In this document: positions 36,048-45,502 of the stretch, piece after piece
Layout: each line of letters starts with the position of its first letter
Position numbering within the stretch: the first letter of the stretch is position 1
Assembly (NCBI RefSeq): GCF_001904745.1
Contig: NZ_MRCD01000008.1
Location: forward strand, 1-64,000
From: Calothrix sp. HK-06
GTDB lineage: Bacteria; Cyanobacteriota; Cyanobacteriia; Cyanobacteriales; Nostocaceae
Reading direction: 5' to 3'
DNA length: 64,000 bases
Translations under genes and position numbers: made by a program
The notes under the pieces: generated by a model
Told to the model about the DNA's origin: nothing
What the model saw: only the letters and a program-made list of their open reading frames with translations
The model's database searches: none

Positions 36048-36187
36048 ATGATTTTGTTAAATTTGTTACGGGTTTTGAATTAATGTATCCAAGCAAAATA
36101 TAATTAACAGGGTTAGGCGCCCCGTCTGACCTAAAACACAGACAGGGTGAATAATACACAGAATACACAGGCAAGATGCCTGTGCTA

Positions 36188-37411
36188 CTAGTTAATATTA
36201 GTTTTCCATTCAGGGCCAGCATTAATTACGGTACTTTCCGAAGCAGTGGTACCATTCATGAACCATAATTTATTGTCACCGCTTGTGGTGTCACGCCAGA
36301 AAATATCAGTCTTACCATCATCATCGAAATCACCGATAGTATATTTCAACGATGGGTCAGTTTTAGCCAAGAATGCTGAAGTAGAAACTGATGAGCCATC
36401 CATTAGCCAAGCTGTATTTTCTCCAGTTCTTTGATTACGCCAAAAAATATCGGTTTTACCATCTCCATTAAAATCACCAATATCAGCTTTCCAATCTGAA
36501 TTGACTTTCTCAAGGTCACTGCTGAAAAGTAAGGTTCCATTCATTAACCACATTGATGTATCACCTGTGGCTTTATTTTGCCATAGAACATCATTTCGGT
36601 TGTCTCCGTTAAAATCTCCTATCTTATAATCCCAATTAGCATCCATTTTTTGCAAGAAGGAACCAGAAAAATCGGTGCCATTCATCAACCAAACTGCCGT
36701 CTCAGTAGTATTTTTATTACGCCAAAATAAATCTGTTCTGCCGTCACCATTGAAATCAACCATAGTTGGTTGCCAACCTAAATCCTCTGTTCGAGTCAAA
36801 TAAGCTGCGGTTTTAACGTTATTATTATCCATCAACCAAGTTGCATTTTCACCAGTTGCGGTATTATGCCAAAATGCATCACTTTTACCATCACCATCAA
36901 AATCAGCAATATCTAGTTTCCAATTAGAGTCTATGGTTTGTAGTTGAGTGGAGCTAGCAACATTACCACCATCCATTATCCACAAGCTATTTTCACCTGT
37001 TTTTTTATTGCGCCAAAAAATATCACTTTTAGCATCGCGGTTAAAATCACCTAGTTTGTACTCCCAGTCTGAACTCATACTTGGCACAAACTTACCTTCA
37101 GATATATTTTTGCCATCCATTATCCAAATAGCTGTTTCACCCGTCTTATCATCACGCCACAATAAATCTTTTCTGCCATCTCCATTAAAATCGGCGTATG
37201 TACCAGGATTACTAAAAATAGAATTAGGATTAGGATTCGACCTGGGTATATTATATTGTTGATTCGATATTTTCCCTAAAGATGAATTAGAAGACTTACT
37301 AAAATCAAAAGTAAAACCTGGGTTATCTATCAGGTCATTCTTTGGTATAAAAGCGCTAACTGAATCTATATTCCCAAAAGGGGTATTTGCTGATAATTTA
37401 GAAGAGTCCAT
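36188..37411 (-). CDS. FG-GAP/VCBS repeat protein, seven-bladed propeller candidate
   Basis: 407 residues. An N-terminal segment of about 65 residues (Ser/Asn-rich, no signal peptide) is followed by seven repeats of 46-50 residues, each with a DFNGDGKTDIFW-type calcium loop, a TGE(N/T) turn and a W(L/I)MDG strand. The second repeat has a degenerate loop (DFNRDAKSDIFW). The number of repeats equals one beta-propeller. Such proteins are usually extracellular adhesins or lectin-like, often exported by type I systems. The encoded end is the repeat itself, without an RTX tail. It is 184 bases downstream of the small double-glycine peptide gene, on the same strand. Confidence 0.85.
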   Translation of the reverse strand: MDSSKLSANTPFGNIDSVSAFIPKNDLIDNPGFTFDFSKSSNSSLGKISNQQYNIPRSNPNPNSIFSNPGTYADFNGDGRKDLLWRDDKTGETAIWIMDGKNISEGKFVPSMSSDWEYKLGDFNRDAKSDIFWRNKKTGENSLWIMDGGNVASSTQLQTIDSNWKLDIADFDGDGKSDAFWHNTATGENATWLMDNNNVKTAAYLTRTEDLGWQPTMVDFNGDGRTDLFWRNKNTTETAVWLMNGTDFSGSFLQKMDANWDYKIGDFNGDNRNDVLWQNKATGDTSMWLMNGTLLFSSDLEKVNSDWKADIGDFNGDGKTDIFWRNQRTGENTAWLMDGSSVSTSAFLAKTDPSLKYTIGDFDDDGKTDIFWRDTTSGDNKLWFMNGTTASESTVINAGPEWKTNIN

Positions 37412-37553
37412 GATACGATTATTGAGTAATTTTCAATAATTCTTAATGTTTTTTACTCAATAATCTGTAAAATAGTAACATACTTTATTTTTGAGAAAGT
37501 AGCGTAAATATCAAAAAAATTTATCACGCATAAATATTATAATTATTTCTTAG

Positions 37554-37580
37554 GGTGCGTGGTGCTTGAAGTCACGCACC
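37554..37580. repeat. GGTGCGTG / CACGCACC hairpin
   Basis: Perfect 8-base arms and an 11-base loop, 15 bases after the small peptide's stop codon (minus strand). It probably acts as its terminator and belongs to the GGTGCGTGAC family seen at 56091-56251. Confidence 0.6.
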
Positions 37581-37595
37581 AACATATCGTAAGAC

Positions 37596-37832
37596 CTAGC
37601 TAATAACAATATTTTGCCCAGCACTAGACGCTACTTCACTAAAATTGAATAATGAACCAGTGTAGCTTCCATTGGGGCCTGCATAGGTTTGTTGAGCAAC
37701 ATTCAAAGTTTTTTGGTAAAAACTATTGTTGGCACTCGACGCAAACCCACCAATATCACCTAGAATAAGAGATAAACCACCTGCAACATTATCAAGTTCA
37801 TCCAGTGATAGTTCGATTGCTTCATTAGACAT
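37596..37832 (-). CDS. Small peptide with double-glycine leader (bacteriocin-precursor-like)
   Basis: 78 residues with AGGAGA upstream of ATG 37832. The first 19 residues form a leader of the LSLDELDNVAGG type: acidic helix ending in GG, the signal cleaved by C39-peptidase ABC exporters. The rest (LSLILGDIGGFASSANNSF onwards) has no cysteine, is rich in Ser, Asn and Gly, and shows a little resemblance to CTB-type cyanobacterial bacteriocins. No exporter or modification enzyme is encoded in this window. The FG-GAP gene lies next downstream. Role as bacteriocin, signal or surface peptide is open. Confidence 0.7.
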   Translation of the reverse strand: MSNEAIELSLDELDNVAGGLSLILGDIGGFASSANNSFYQKTLNVAQQTYAGPNGSYTGSLFNFSEVASSAGQNIVIS

Positions 37833-38097
37833 TTTTCTAATCTCCTTTATGATTATTTGAATACGTCTGTTTGCTTTCTTGTGTACATACTATAAATTTT
37901 GCTTTCGCTTTGGTATCGGGAAAAAGTTGGGATAAAAGGCGCCTCATCTCCATCAAAAATAGTCATCCTTTAGTTTGATAAATTTTACAAAACGATACGT
38001 TGCGAAAATTAATGTAAAAATACTTTGCTCTAAAGTACATATTGCATATATTTTAGAAGATGGATAAGATTAATTTTTATTAACCGGGGGGTTAAAA

Positions 38098-39579
38098 ATG
38101 TACATTGTACAAATAGCCTCAGAGTGTGCGCCTGTAATAAAAGCAGGTGGCTTGGGCGATGTCGTGTACGGACTAAGTAGGGAGTTAGAGAGCAAGGGGC
38201 ATTGTGTCGAATTGATTCTTCCCATGTACGATTGTATGCGCTATGACCATATATGGGGATTACATGATGCGTACCGTGAACTCTGGGTACCCTGGTATGG
38301 TGGACGAATTCATTGCTCTGTATATTGCGGTTGGGTGCATGGTCGAGTTTGCTTCTTTATTGAGCCGCATTCAGAAGACAACTTTTTTCATCGTGGGTGT
38401 TATTACGGGTGCAATGACGACAATATGCGTTTTGCTTTCTTTAGTAAAGCAGCATTGCAGTTCTTGCAGCAAAGTAATAAATGCCCAGATATTATTCATT
38501 GTCATGACTGGCAAACTGGTTTAATACCTGTAATGTTATACGAGATATATAAGTATAACGGTATGGAATTCCAGCGCGTCTGCTATACTATCCACAATTT
38601 TAAACACCAAGGTATATGTGGAAACGAGGTTTTAGAAGCAACTGGTTTGAACCGTCCTGAATATTATTATCAGTACGAGAAGTTACAGGATAACTTTAAT
38701 CCCTTTGCACTGAATATGATGAAGGCGGGTATTGTATACTCAAATGCTGTTACTACAGTATCACCGCATCATGCTTGGGAAGCCGAACATACTGATATTA
38801 GCTGCGGCTTAGGACATACTTTATACTTACATCGCGATAAATTCCAAGGAGTTCTCAACGGTATTGACTTTGAATTTTGGAATCCCAAAGTTGATAAATA
38901 CATTCCTTTCAATTACACGACAGAAGATTTTGAACAGAAGCAATATAATAAAAAGGCTTTACGCGAACGGTTAAAGTTAGGCGATAGTGATAAACCCCTA
39001 ATTGCTTATATCGGGCGCCTTGATGCTCAGAAGGGTGTACACTTAGTTCACCATGCAATTTATCATGCCCTGGAACGCGGTGCCCAATTTGTTTTACTTG
39101 GTGCTGCCACTGAACCCAGTATCAACAGTTGGTTTGTTCACGAACAATCTTTCTTAGCAGAGAACCCAGATGTACATATTGAATTAGGATTCAACGAGGA
39201 ATTATCGCACCTAATATATGCAGGTGCCGATATGATAATTGTACCAAGTAACTATGAACCATGTGGACTCACACAAATAATTGGTTTAAAATATGGCACA
39301 GTGCCGATAGTGCGAGGTGTTGGTGGGTTAGTAAACACAGTATTTGACTGGGACTATGACCAAATGCACTCCAAAGAAACACGTAACGGGTTTGTGTTCT
39401 TTGACCTCGATAACTACGCTTTAGAATCAGCAATGGGACGAGCGATAGATTTATATAATATCAGTCCTGAACTGTTCCGTCAGTTAGCGATTCAAGGAAT
39501 GGAGTACGATTACTCCTGGAACAATCCCGGTGATAAGTATATAGAAATATACGATAGTATTCGCCACAAATGGGAATAA
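38098..39579 (+). CDS. glgA: Glycogen synthase (GlgA)
   Basis: 493 residues of GT5. The ADP-glucose-binding motif KAGGLGDV lies at residues 16-23, and the C-terminal domain has YIGRLDAQKGVHLV and the donor-binding PSNYEPCGLTQIIGLKYG (catalytic Glu). It elongates glycogen from ADP-glucose. The ribosome site is a run of six G bases (CCGGGGGGTTAAAA) before ATG. Cyanobacteria often have two GlgA enzymes. The cysteine-rich middle and the short WNNPGDKY ending look more like the GlgA2 group, but I cannot place it firmly. Monocistronic. Confidence 0.93.
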   Translation: MYIVQIASECAPVIKAGGLGDVVYGLSRELESKGHCVELILPMYDCMRYDHIWGLHDAYRELWVPWYGGRIHCSVYCGWVHGRVCFFIEPHSEDNFFHRGCYYGCNDDNMRFAFFSKAALQFLQQSNKCPDIIHCHDWQTGLIPVMLYEIYKYNGMEFQRVCYTIHNFKHQGICGNEVLEATGLNRPEYYYQYEKLQDNFNPFALNMMKAGIVYSNAVTTVSPHHAWEAEHTDISCGLGHTLYLHRDKFQGVLNGIDFEFWNPKVDKYIPFNYTTEDFEQKQYNKKALRERLKLGDSDKPLIAYIGRLDAQKGVHLVHHAIYHALERGAQFVLLGAATEPSINSWFVHEQSFLAENPDVHIELGFNEELSHLIYAGADMIIVPSNYEPCGLTQIIGLKYGTVPIVRGVGGLVNTVFDWDYDQMHSKETRNGFVFFDLDNYALESAMGRAIDLYNISPELFRQLAIQGMEYDYSWNNPGDKYIEIYDSIRHKWE

Positions 39580-39590
39580 AATTCGCATGT

Positions 39591-39733
39591 TGTAGAGACG
39601 CATTCACGTTCACGTAGTGTTCCGCAGGAAAGTGTCCCAAAGGGAAAATTTTCCTACCCTTCGGGATATCCTACCCTTCGGGAAAACTTCGTTAACGGAT
39701 AACGGAGAAGCTTCACTTACGTGTCTCTACACT
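39591..39733. repeat. Composite TGTAGAGACG element with nested repeats, 143 bases
   Basis: Ends TGTAGAGACG and ACGTGTCTCTACA. Inside are CACGTAGTGTTCCGC, CCAAAGGG, two CTACCCTTCGGG copies, TTAACGGATAACGG and GCTTCACTTACG. The construct looks like a stack of smaller palindromes inside one outer inverted repeat. No coding capacity. It separates glgA from the convergent Uma2 gene. Confidence 0.7.
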
Positions 39734-39744
39734 TTTTCCAGTGT

Positions 39745-40284
39745 TTAAAATAACCTACTAACTAAAACCTGAATATTTGGAAAAGCCAATGGTGTAATAA
39801 CACCTTGTCGAATTATAGTTTCGCTCGTATATTCTCCATTTTGCGGATTCTGCATAACTATTAATTCATTTGCAGACAAATTTAAAACCCAATATTCTCG
39901 AATATTAGCGGTAGCATAAATTGATGCTTTTATTTCTAAATCTTTTTTTAAACTTGTTTTAGAAACTTCTATAAGCCAAAAAATATCTTCTGGTTCAGGG
40001 TGACGGTTATCGTAGTTTGATTCAGGCAAGCGTACAATTGCAATATCTGGCTCAGGCTCTGAATCTTTTAGTGTAATTGGCCCATTAAAGCGTACTTCTG
40101 CTAAACCTGCAAGCAATGATTCTAAATACTTTGTATCTCGTTTTGCAGTACTATAATGAATCGGAGTTTCTGGACTCATTTCTACAATTTCACCTGTAAG
40201 CAATTCGACTTTGCGATTCTGTAAAATCCCCGCTTCTATCATGCGGTGATATTCATCAACAGACCATGTAGCTAGCGTCTTCAT
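39745..40284 (-). CDS. Uma2 family protein (DUF820, PD-(D/E)xK nuclease fold)
   Basis: 179 residues. The typical order is TWSVDEYHRMIEAGIL, RKVELLTGEIVEMSP, then the metal-binding DSEPEPDIAIV, FWLIEVSKTSLKKD with the Glu-Lys pair, and IREYWVLNLSANELIV. These are the residues of a restriction-type nuclease fold. Uma2 proteins are numerous in cyanobacteria and their substrate is unknown. It stands alone, minus strand, between a repeat element and the TPS gene. Confidence 0.9.
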   Translation of the reverse strand: MKTLATWSVDEYHRMIEAGILQNRKVELLTGEIVEMSPETPIHYSTAKRDTKYLESLLAGLAEVRFNGPITLKDSEPEPDIAIVRLPESNYDNRHPEPEDIFWLIEVSKTSLKKDLEIKASIYATANIREYWVLNLSANELIVMQNPQNGEYTSETIIRQGVITPLAFPNIQVLVSRLF

Positions 40285-40376
40285 AGTAAAGTCGTGAGTA
40301 TTAACTCAAAGAAACTACTTAATTGTACTTTATTATTATGAAAATAACAACTTATAACGTATAACAGGGTCTATGT

Positions 40377-43319
40377 TTACTGTTGGCATAAATTTATAGA
40401 TGCAGTATTAATAGTTTGGATACTTGGTGTAGGTGTAGATGCTACTAACATGACTTCTCCAAGTTTATTTTTAACCCAGCTAGTTACTTCGATGATTTTA
40501 GTTGTAGTTTTCGGCTTTAGGTTTCGATAATTAGTTACTTTTTCAGGTTTGGTTTTAGGAAAATTTGGCGCCACCCAATCAATAGTTTCAGTTAGGTTAG
40601 TGCGAATTGTATCAGATGGGTTAGCTGGTAAACCCGAACGTCCAGTTATTGTAAAATAATTACCTCGTAATGCTGGACAAACTTGAGCTATTAGATTGGA
40701 GCGGTCGGAAAAATTATTTGGAAGTTCTATTAATCCTGCTTCCGGATTAACATCTGGTGTGTTAATTTGGATATTGCCGTTAATTCCTCGTTGAGAACTA
40801 GCTGTAATAGAGCTATTGGGAGAAAGAAGTAAACCAGAAGCAGATATTTGAATGTTTCCACCACGTCCTTGAAAAGCATTGGCATTAATACTGCTGTTTT
40901 CTAAAGCTGTTAATACGTTGGCATTTATTCTAATATTACCTCCGTCTCCACCACCACTAGATAAAGTACCTGCTCGTGTTGAAATTGTACTTTGATTACG
41001 CAATATAGATGTCTCTGCTATTTGTAAATTAATGTTGCCACCTTGACCAAAAAGACTGGAGGATGCAATGTCCGCAGCATTCATAAATAAATCAGAAGCC
41101 GTAATTTTAATGTCACCTGTAGAACCTTGTCCAAAGGCACTAGTATTAACTATGGCGCCATCGGTAATTGTAAAGCGGCGTGTGGTAACGTTAATGTTAC
41201 CGCCTTTTCCTGTAGATTTTTCATCGGTGTTAGCGTACAAACCACTTCCAGCACCTTCGTTGCGTACTATTGGTCTACCTATACGTGCTAATCTTTGAGA
41301 AAAATTTGGGTCGTTGCCAGAAAAATTAATACTTTCAGTTGCGTTTACAGTAATATTACCTGCATTTCCACTACTGCGACTAGTACTGAGTATTTCTCCG
41401 CCTGCTTGTGCTTCTAAACGATTAACTTTAATATTGATATTACCACCGTCACCTTTACCGCGTGTAGTAGTACCAATAACAGCTCCATTGTTAACATTCA
41501 AGGTATTTGCTCTAATATTTATCTCTTTGCCATCACCGCTAGATTTTTCTTCTACAGTACTGAACGCATTACTTGAACGACCATTGGCGCCAACTCCATC
41601 AAAAATTACATTATATGACGCATTAATGGTTATACTGCCAGCATTGCCTTGTCCGAAAGTCGCAACAAATAATGAAGCACTATCGGTTACAGACAAAGAA
41701 TTGGTATTAATAACAATTTCTCCAGCGTTTCCCTTAGCGTTTCCAAAAACAGCACTACCTATACCGCTAGATTCACCATTACTTGCCAAGCCATCTAGAA
41801 ATACTTTTTGAGCATTAATTTCAATGTTACCAGCGTTTCCCTGCCCAAAAGTATGAGCCACTACATTGGCGCCTTCTGATAAAGTTGCTATTGGAGCATT
41901 TAAGACTATTTTACCACCATTTCCCACAGCTTCGGGGAAAACCTGACTACCAATACCCGAAGTAAATCCGTTACTACCTAAACCACTGATATTGATGTTG
42001 TTGCTAGCATTCACTTCAATATTACCAGCGTTCCCCTCTCCAAAAGTATGAGCAACAATTGTGGCGCCTTTCGTTAGAGATAAATTTGCAGTATTCACAG
42101 TAATTTCACCTCCATTGCCTTTGGCTCCAAATAAATTTGCACCTATGACTGTAGAAGAACCATTGGCACCAACTCCCGATAGCGAAATAGTATCTGTAGC
42201 GTTAATATTAATGTTTCCAGCATTACCTTCACCAAAATTATTTGCAGTAATTTCGGCGCCATTATTAAGAACAAGCGATTGTGCCGTCAAGTTGATATTA
42301 CCAGCATCTCCAATACCATCAACTCTATTCGTAATTACTCCAGCATCAACCGTGGTGTTTCCTTGGGAATTAAGAGCAATATCTCCAGGTTGATTATTTA
42401 ATTGTAATCCTGAATTAATACCAGCTTGAATACGACTAGATAAAATATCAATATTATTACCTGTAATTGTAATATTACCTCTACCATTAAAATTACTTGC
42501 AAGAGTAGCATTATTAATTACACCAATATCTTGGAAACTACTTACCTTTTCATAGCCTAGTTTCCAACCAAAACTTGTAGGTACAAGATTAACGGTATTA
42601 TTGCCACTAATGGCGCCTAACTCTATATTGCCTCCAGGCGCCGTTAAAGTTCCACCATCAATTGTAACTTGTCCACCGATTAAAGCTAAAGTTGCTCCTG
42701 ATAGTACAGATAAACCGATAATCTCACCGTTTTGGCTAATGGCACGAGAAAAGTTAGTAATATTTCCAGGATTGGCGCCAAACTGTAAACCAATGGGAGT
42801 ACTTACTGTTAATAAAGGTGTTGATTCGGAATTAGTAGCTTTAAACTCAAAACCATCATTAAATTTCATACTATTGGCAGATGTGCCAATAAACGAACCA
42901 CCAATATCTAACTTTGCATTTTGCCCAAATATAATCCCATTGGGATTTAATAAAAATAAATTAGCACTACCATTCGCGCGAATCAATCCATCTATATTAG
43001 AAACAGATGTACCCGTTACTCGGCTGATAATATTTTGAATATTTAAGGAATTATTAAAATAAGCTGTATTTCCAGAAAATATAGAAAAATCATTAAAACT
43101 ATGAAATAAATTTGTACCTTTAATAGTACCTTCTTCAATCAGGCTAGTATTTCCCTGTTGTATTACTTTAGAATTCGTTGGCAGCGTACCATCTGGAATA
43201 ATTCCTGCTGTTGCTGGCTTGACAAGTAATAAAAAGAACATCAGTAAAGATGATTTTATCAATGATGCACGCATTTTTGGGCAAGAGTTTTTTATAAGTG
43301 TCTGTTGCCAATTTAGCAC
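40377..43319 (-). CDS. Two-partner-secretion exoprotein (filamentous haemagglutinin-like)
   Basis: 980 residues. The likely start is an internal Met at residue 16 (MRASLIKSS), giving a signal peptide that ends KPATA. The TPS domain follows: IIPDGTLPTNSKVIQQGN, TNLFHSFNDFSIF, the NPNG motif in LLNPNGIIFGQN. From about residue 330 there are five or more imperfect repeats of 65-70 residues with GxGNAGNI(N/E)INA strands, forming a long beta-helix. The C-terminus has conserved tryptophans (WVKNKLGEVML). It is expected to be secreted by a TpsB transporter, none of which is in the window. A truncated relative lies at 3516. Confidence 0.9.
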   Translation of the reverse strand: MLNWQQTLIKNSCPKMRASLIKSSLLMFFLLLVKPATAGIIPDGTLPTNSKVIQQGNTSLIEEGTIKGTNLFHSFNDFSIFSGNTAYFNNSLNIQNIISRVTGTSVSNIDGLIRANGSANLFLLNPNGIIFGQNAKLDIGGSFIGTSANSMKFNDGFEFKATNSESTPLLTVSTPIGLQFGANPGNITNFSRAISQNGEIIGLSVLSGATLALIGGQVTIDGGTLTAPGGNIELGAISGNNTVNLVPTSFGWKLGYEKVSSFQDIGVINNATLASNFNGRGNITITGNNIDILSSRIQAGINSGLQLNNQPGDIALNSQGNTTVDAGVITNRVDGIGDAGNINLTAQSLVLNNGAEITANNFGEGNAGNININATDTISLSGVGANGSSTVIGANLFGAKGNGGEITVNTANLSLTKGATIVAHTFGEGNAGNIEVNASNNINISGLGSNGFTSGIGSQVFPEAVGNGGKIVLNAPIATLSEGANVVAHTFGQGNAGNIEINAQKVFLDGLASNGESSGIGSAVFGNAKGNAGEIVINTNSLSVTDSASLFVATFGQGNAGSITINASYNVIFDGVGANGRSSNAFSTVEEKSSGDGKEINIRANTLNVNNGAVIGTTTRGKGDGGNINIKVNRLEAQAGGEILSTSRSSGNAGNITVNATESINFSGNDPNFSQRLARIGRPIVRNEGAGSGLYANTDEKSTGKGGNINVTTRRFTITDGAIVNTSAFGQGSTGDIKITASDLFMNAADIASSSLFGQGGNINLQIAETSILRNQSTISTRAGTLSSGGGDGGNIRINANVLTALENSSINANAFQGRGGNIQISASGLLLSPNSSITASSQRGINGNIQINTPDVNPEAGLIELPNNFSDRSNLIAQVCPALRGNYFTITGRSGLPANPSDTIRTNLTETIDWVAPNFPKTKPEKVTNYRNLKPKTTTKIIEVTSWVKNKLGEVMLVASTPTPSIQTINTASINLCQQ

Positions 43320-43485
43320 TTACACATAAAGTAATATCAAGTACCAGTTAAGTATCTGTCATATTAGATTTAATAGTACATATAGAGATCATCGTATTTT
43401 ACTACCATCTCATGCGGTGGTAACTTACCGCATCTACCGTTAAACTGAGGATAATTACCTCATGCCAAGCTGGAGGTGCTGCAAT

Positions 43486-44118
43486 ATGGTACGACAAGTC
43501 ACATATAAAGATAAAGATGCCGCTGATGATTTCGTTATCTACCCAGAAAGCGACGGTCAACCAATGGCAGACAATACAGTACAATTTCGTTGGATTGTTT
43601 TAATTAAAGAAGGTTTAGAAATATTATTTGCAGCAATTCAAGATATATTTATTGCTGGAGATTTATTATGGTATCCAGTTCAAGGGCAAGATAAAAGCGT
43701 AGCTCCCGATATAATGGTGGTATTTGGTGTACCAAAGGGTGACAGAGGTCGTTATTTACAGTGGGAAGAAGCAAATATTGCGCCACAGGTGGTATTTGAA
43801 ATTTTATCACCAAGTAACACCAAAGCAGAAATGGATAAAAAAGGCGATTTCTATGAGAAACACGGTGTAGAAGAATATTACCTTTATGACCCACAGAAAA
43901 ACAGCTTACAAGGTTGGTTACGGTCGAAAAAGAGTTTAAAACAAATCACTAATATTAATGGGTGGACAAGTCCACGGTTAGGAATAAGGTTTGTATTAAC
44001 AACAACGCTCGAAATTTATCGTCCTGACGGATTAAAGTTTGTGACACCTATTGAGTTAGACCAACAGCGTCAGCAAGCAGAACAACGCGCTTTGCTTGAA
44101 CAACAACAGCGTCAGTAA
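43486..44118 (+). CDS. Uma2 family protein with premature stop in its coiled-coil tail
   Basis: 210 residues from ATG 43486, which has GGAGGT 8 bases upstream; the earlier ATG (43462) has no ribosome site. The nuclease-fold core is complete: APDIMVVFGVPKGDRG, PQVVFEILSPSNTK with Glu, and YLYDP. The tail begins a glutamine-rich coiled coil (QQRQQAEQRALLEQQQRQ) and stops at TAA 44116. The same frame continues with AEQRAETERLNKEAAQ up to TAA 44239, so a CAA codon of a repeated unit has become TAA. The core probably still works; loss of the tail may affect assembly. Confidence 0.8.
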   Translation: MVRQVTYKDKDAADDFVIYPESDGQPMADNTVQFRWIVLIKEGLEILFAAIQDIFIAGDLLWYPVQGQDKSVAPDIMVVFGVPKGDRGRYLQWEEANIAPQVVFEILSPSNTKAEMDKKGDFYEKHGVEEYYLYDPQKNSLQGWLRSKKSLKQITNINGWTSPRLGIRFVLTTTLEIYRPDGLKFVTPIELDQQRQQAEQRALLEQQQRQ

Positions 44119-44241
44119 GCAGAACAACGTGCTGAAACGGAACGACTTAATAAGGAAGCAGCGCAAAACGAACTTGCTCAAGAACGTCAGCGTTATCAAG
44201 AATTATTAAAGCAGCTACAAGATAGAGGAATTGATTTGTAA
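44116..44241 (+). pseudogene. Detached coiled-coil tail of the Uma2 gene
   Basis: In frame with the upstream Uma2 gene after its TAA: AEQRAETERLNKEA continues to YQELLKQLQDRGIDL, the standard ending of long Uma2 proteins. It confirms a nonsense mutation, not a natural end. Confidence 0.75.
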
Positions 44242-44333
44242 ATTTACATCTTGCACCTTACGAAATAAGGCGCCTTTTAATGGAACAGGCAATCTTAAGC
44301 CCATTCCACAAGATATCCACTAGATAAGGAATA

Positions 44334-45338
44334 TTAAATTTGATCTTTAGGAAGCAAGCCGAAAATGGTGGCAACTCCTACAGCAGCAGCAAGTCCCCAT
44401 TTCAGGGTTGGGTTCTTGTCAAGGTTATCTAGAAAAGTTGGTATTGTTAACTTGCCAAAATCACCCTCTATTTTGTCATACCCTTCAATCGGTTCATATA
44501 AGTTATCGGGTGCAGCTTCAGATTTTAGTTCGGTTGTACGCTGTCCAACAAAACCTATTGTTGCTAATATTATATCTATTAAACCTGGTGAGAGTCTTTG
44601 AAGTACATCTAACACTCTGCCAACATCTCCAGCAATAAAATCGCGCGTTGGATTTTCTGCTGCGTAAAGAATTGCTTCAGCAACAACGTTTGGTTGATAA
44701 TAAGGTGGTATTCCTGTTGGTTTGACGCCCAACTTGGTACGAATTTTATTGTAATAAGGTGTGTTTATAACTGATGGAAGTATGGATGTGACACTAACGG
44801 GTATCTTATCGTGCATTAACTCAACACGCACAGCTTCTAAAAATCCTTCTAAACCATGCTTTGCTGTTGAGTATGCACTTTGCAATGGCAGACTTCTCCT
44901 ACCTTCCATTGAGGAAACACAAATAATTGCTCCTCCTTGTTGCTTGAGGTAAGGTAAAGCTGCTGTTACACCATTGACTTGACCCATCAATGTTACATCA
45001 ATTACACGCTGAAATTCTTCAACTGTTACATCTTCAAAGCGACCCATTACACCTGTAGCTGCTGCGTTCACCCATGTATCTAGGCGCCCATATCGTGCTA
45101 CTGTTTTCTCAATAAATGCTTTAACTTGTTCAATATTGCTGACATCAGCAACAACGTAATCTACTTCACCACCGAATAAATGAATTTCATCTACTAACGC
45201 TTTTAATCCCGCTTCCGAACGAGCGGATACCATAACTTTGGCGCCTTTTTGCGCGAACATAAACGCTGTTAACCGACCGATGCCACTGGAGGCACCCATT
45301 ATAGCAACTACTTGCTGATTAATTGGTTTAAGAAGCAT
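44334..45338 (-). CDS. Short-chain dehydrogenase/reductase with C-terminal extension
   Basis: 334 residues. The cofactor motif is AIMGASSGIGRLTA, with VNAAATGV, catalytic Ser in ICVSSMEGRR and YxxxK in AYSTAKHGLEGF. Classical SDRs are about 250 residues; the extra 80 at the C-terminus contain PIEGYDKIEGDFGKLTI and a hydrophobic end (WGLAAAVGVATIFGLL), which might anchor it to a membrane. The substrate is unknown. Monocistronic, minus strand. Confidence 0.88.
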   Translation of the reverse strand: MLLKPINQQVVAIMGASSGIGRLTAFMFAQKGAKVMVSARSEAGLKALVDEIHLFGGEVDYVVADVSNIEQVKAFIEKTVARYGRLDTWVNAAATGVMGRFEDVTVEEFQRVIDVTLMGQVNGVTAALPYLKQQGGAIICVSSMEGRRSLPLQSAYSTAKHGLEGFLEAVRVELMHDKIPVSVTSILPSVINTPYYNKIRTKLGVKPTGIPPYYQPNVVAEAILYAAENPTRDFIAGDVGRVLDVLQRLSPGLIDIILATIGFVGQRTTELKSEAAPDNLYEPIEGYDKIEGDFGKLTIPTFLDNLDKNPTLKWGLAAAVGVATIFGLLPKDQI

Positions 45339-45502
45339 AACTCAGTTTATAATAATTTTTCCCTACCCTTATGTGATAAGTTTTATTACAGATTATTACA
45401 TCATTCGACAGATTGAGGGTTAACTCTATCTAAAGATATTAAAAAGGGAGCAAAAAGAAGTAAAATACTTTGTTTTTACAGCAACCATACTGAAAAATTC
45501 AG

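Noticed and set aside
41068-43038. Several long plus-strand frames opposite the TPS exoprotein
   Set aside because: They mirror the codon pattern of the Gly/Asn-rich repeats, are low in complexity and have no homology.
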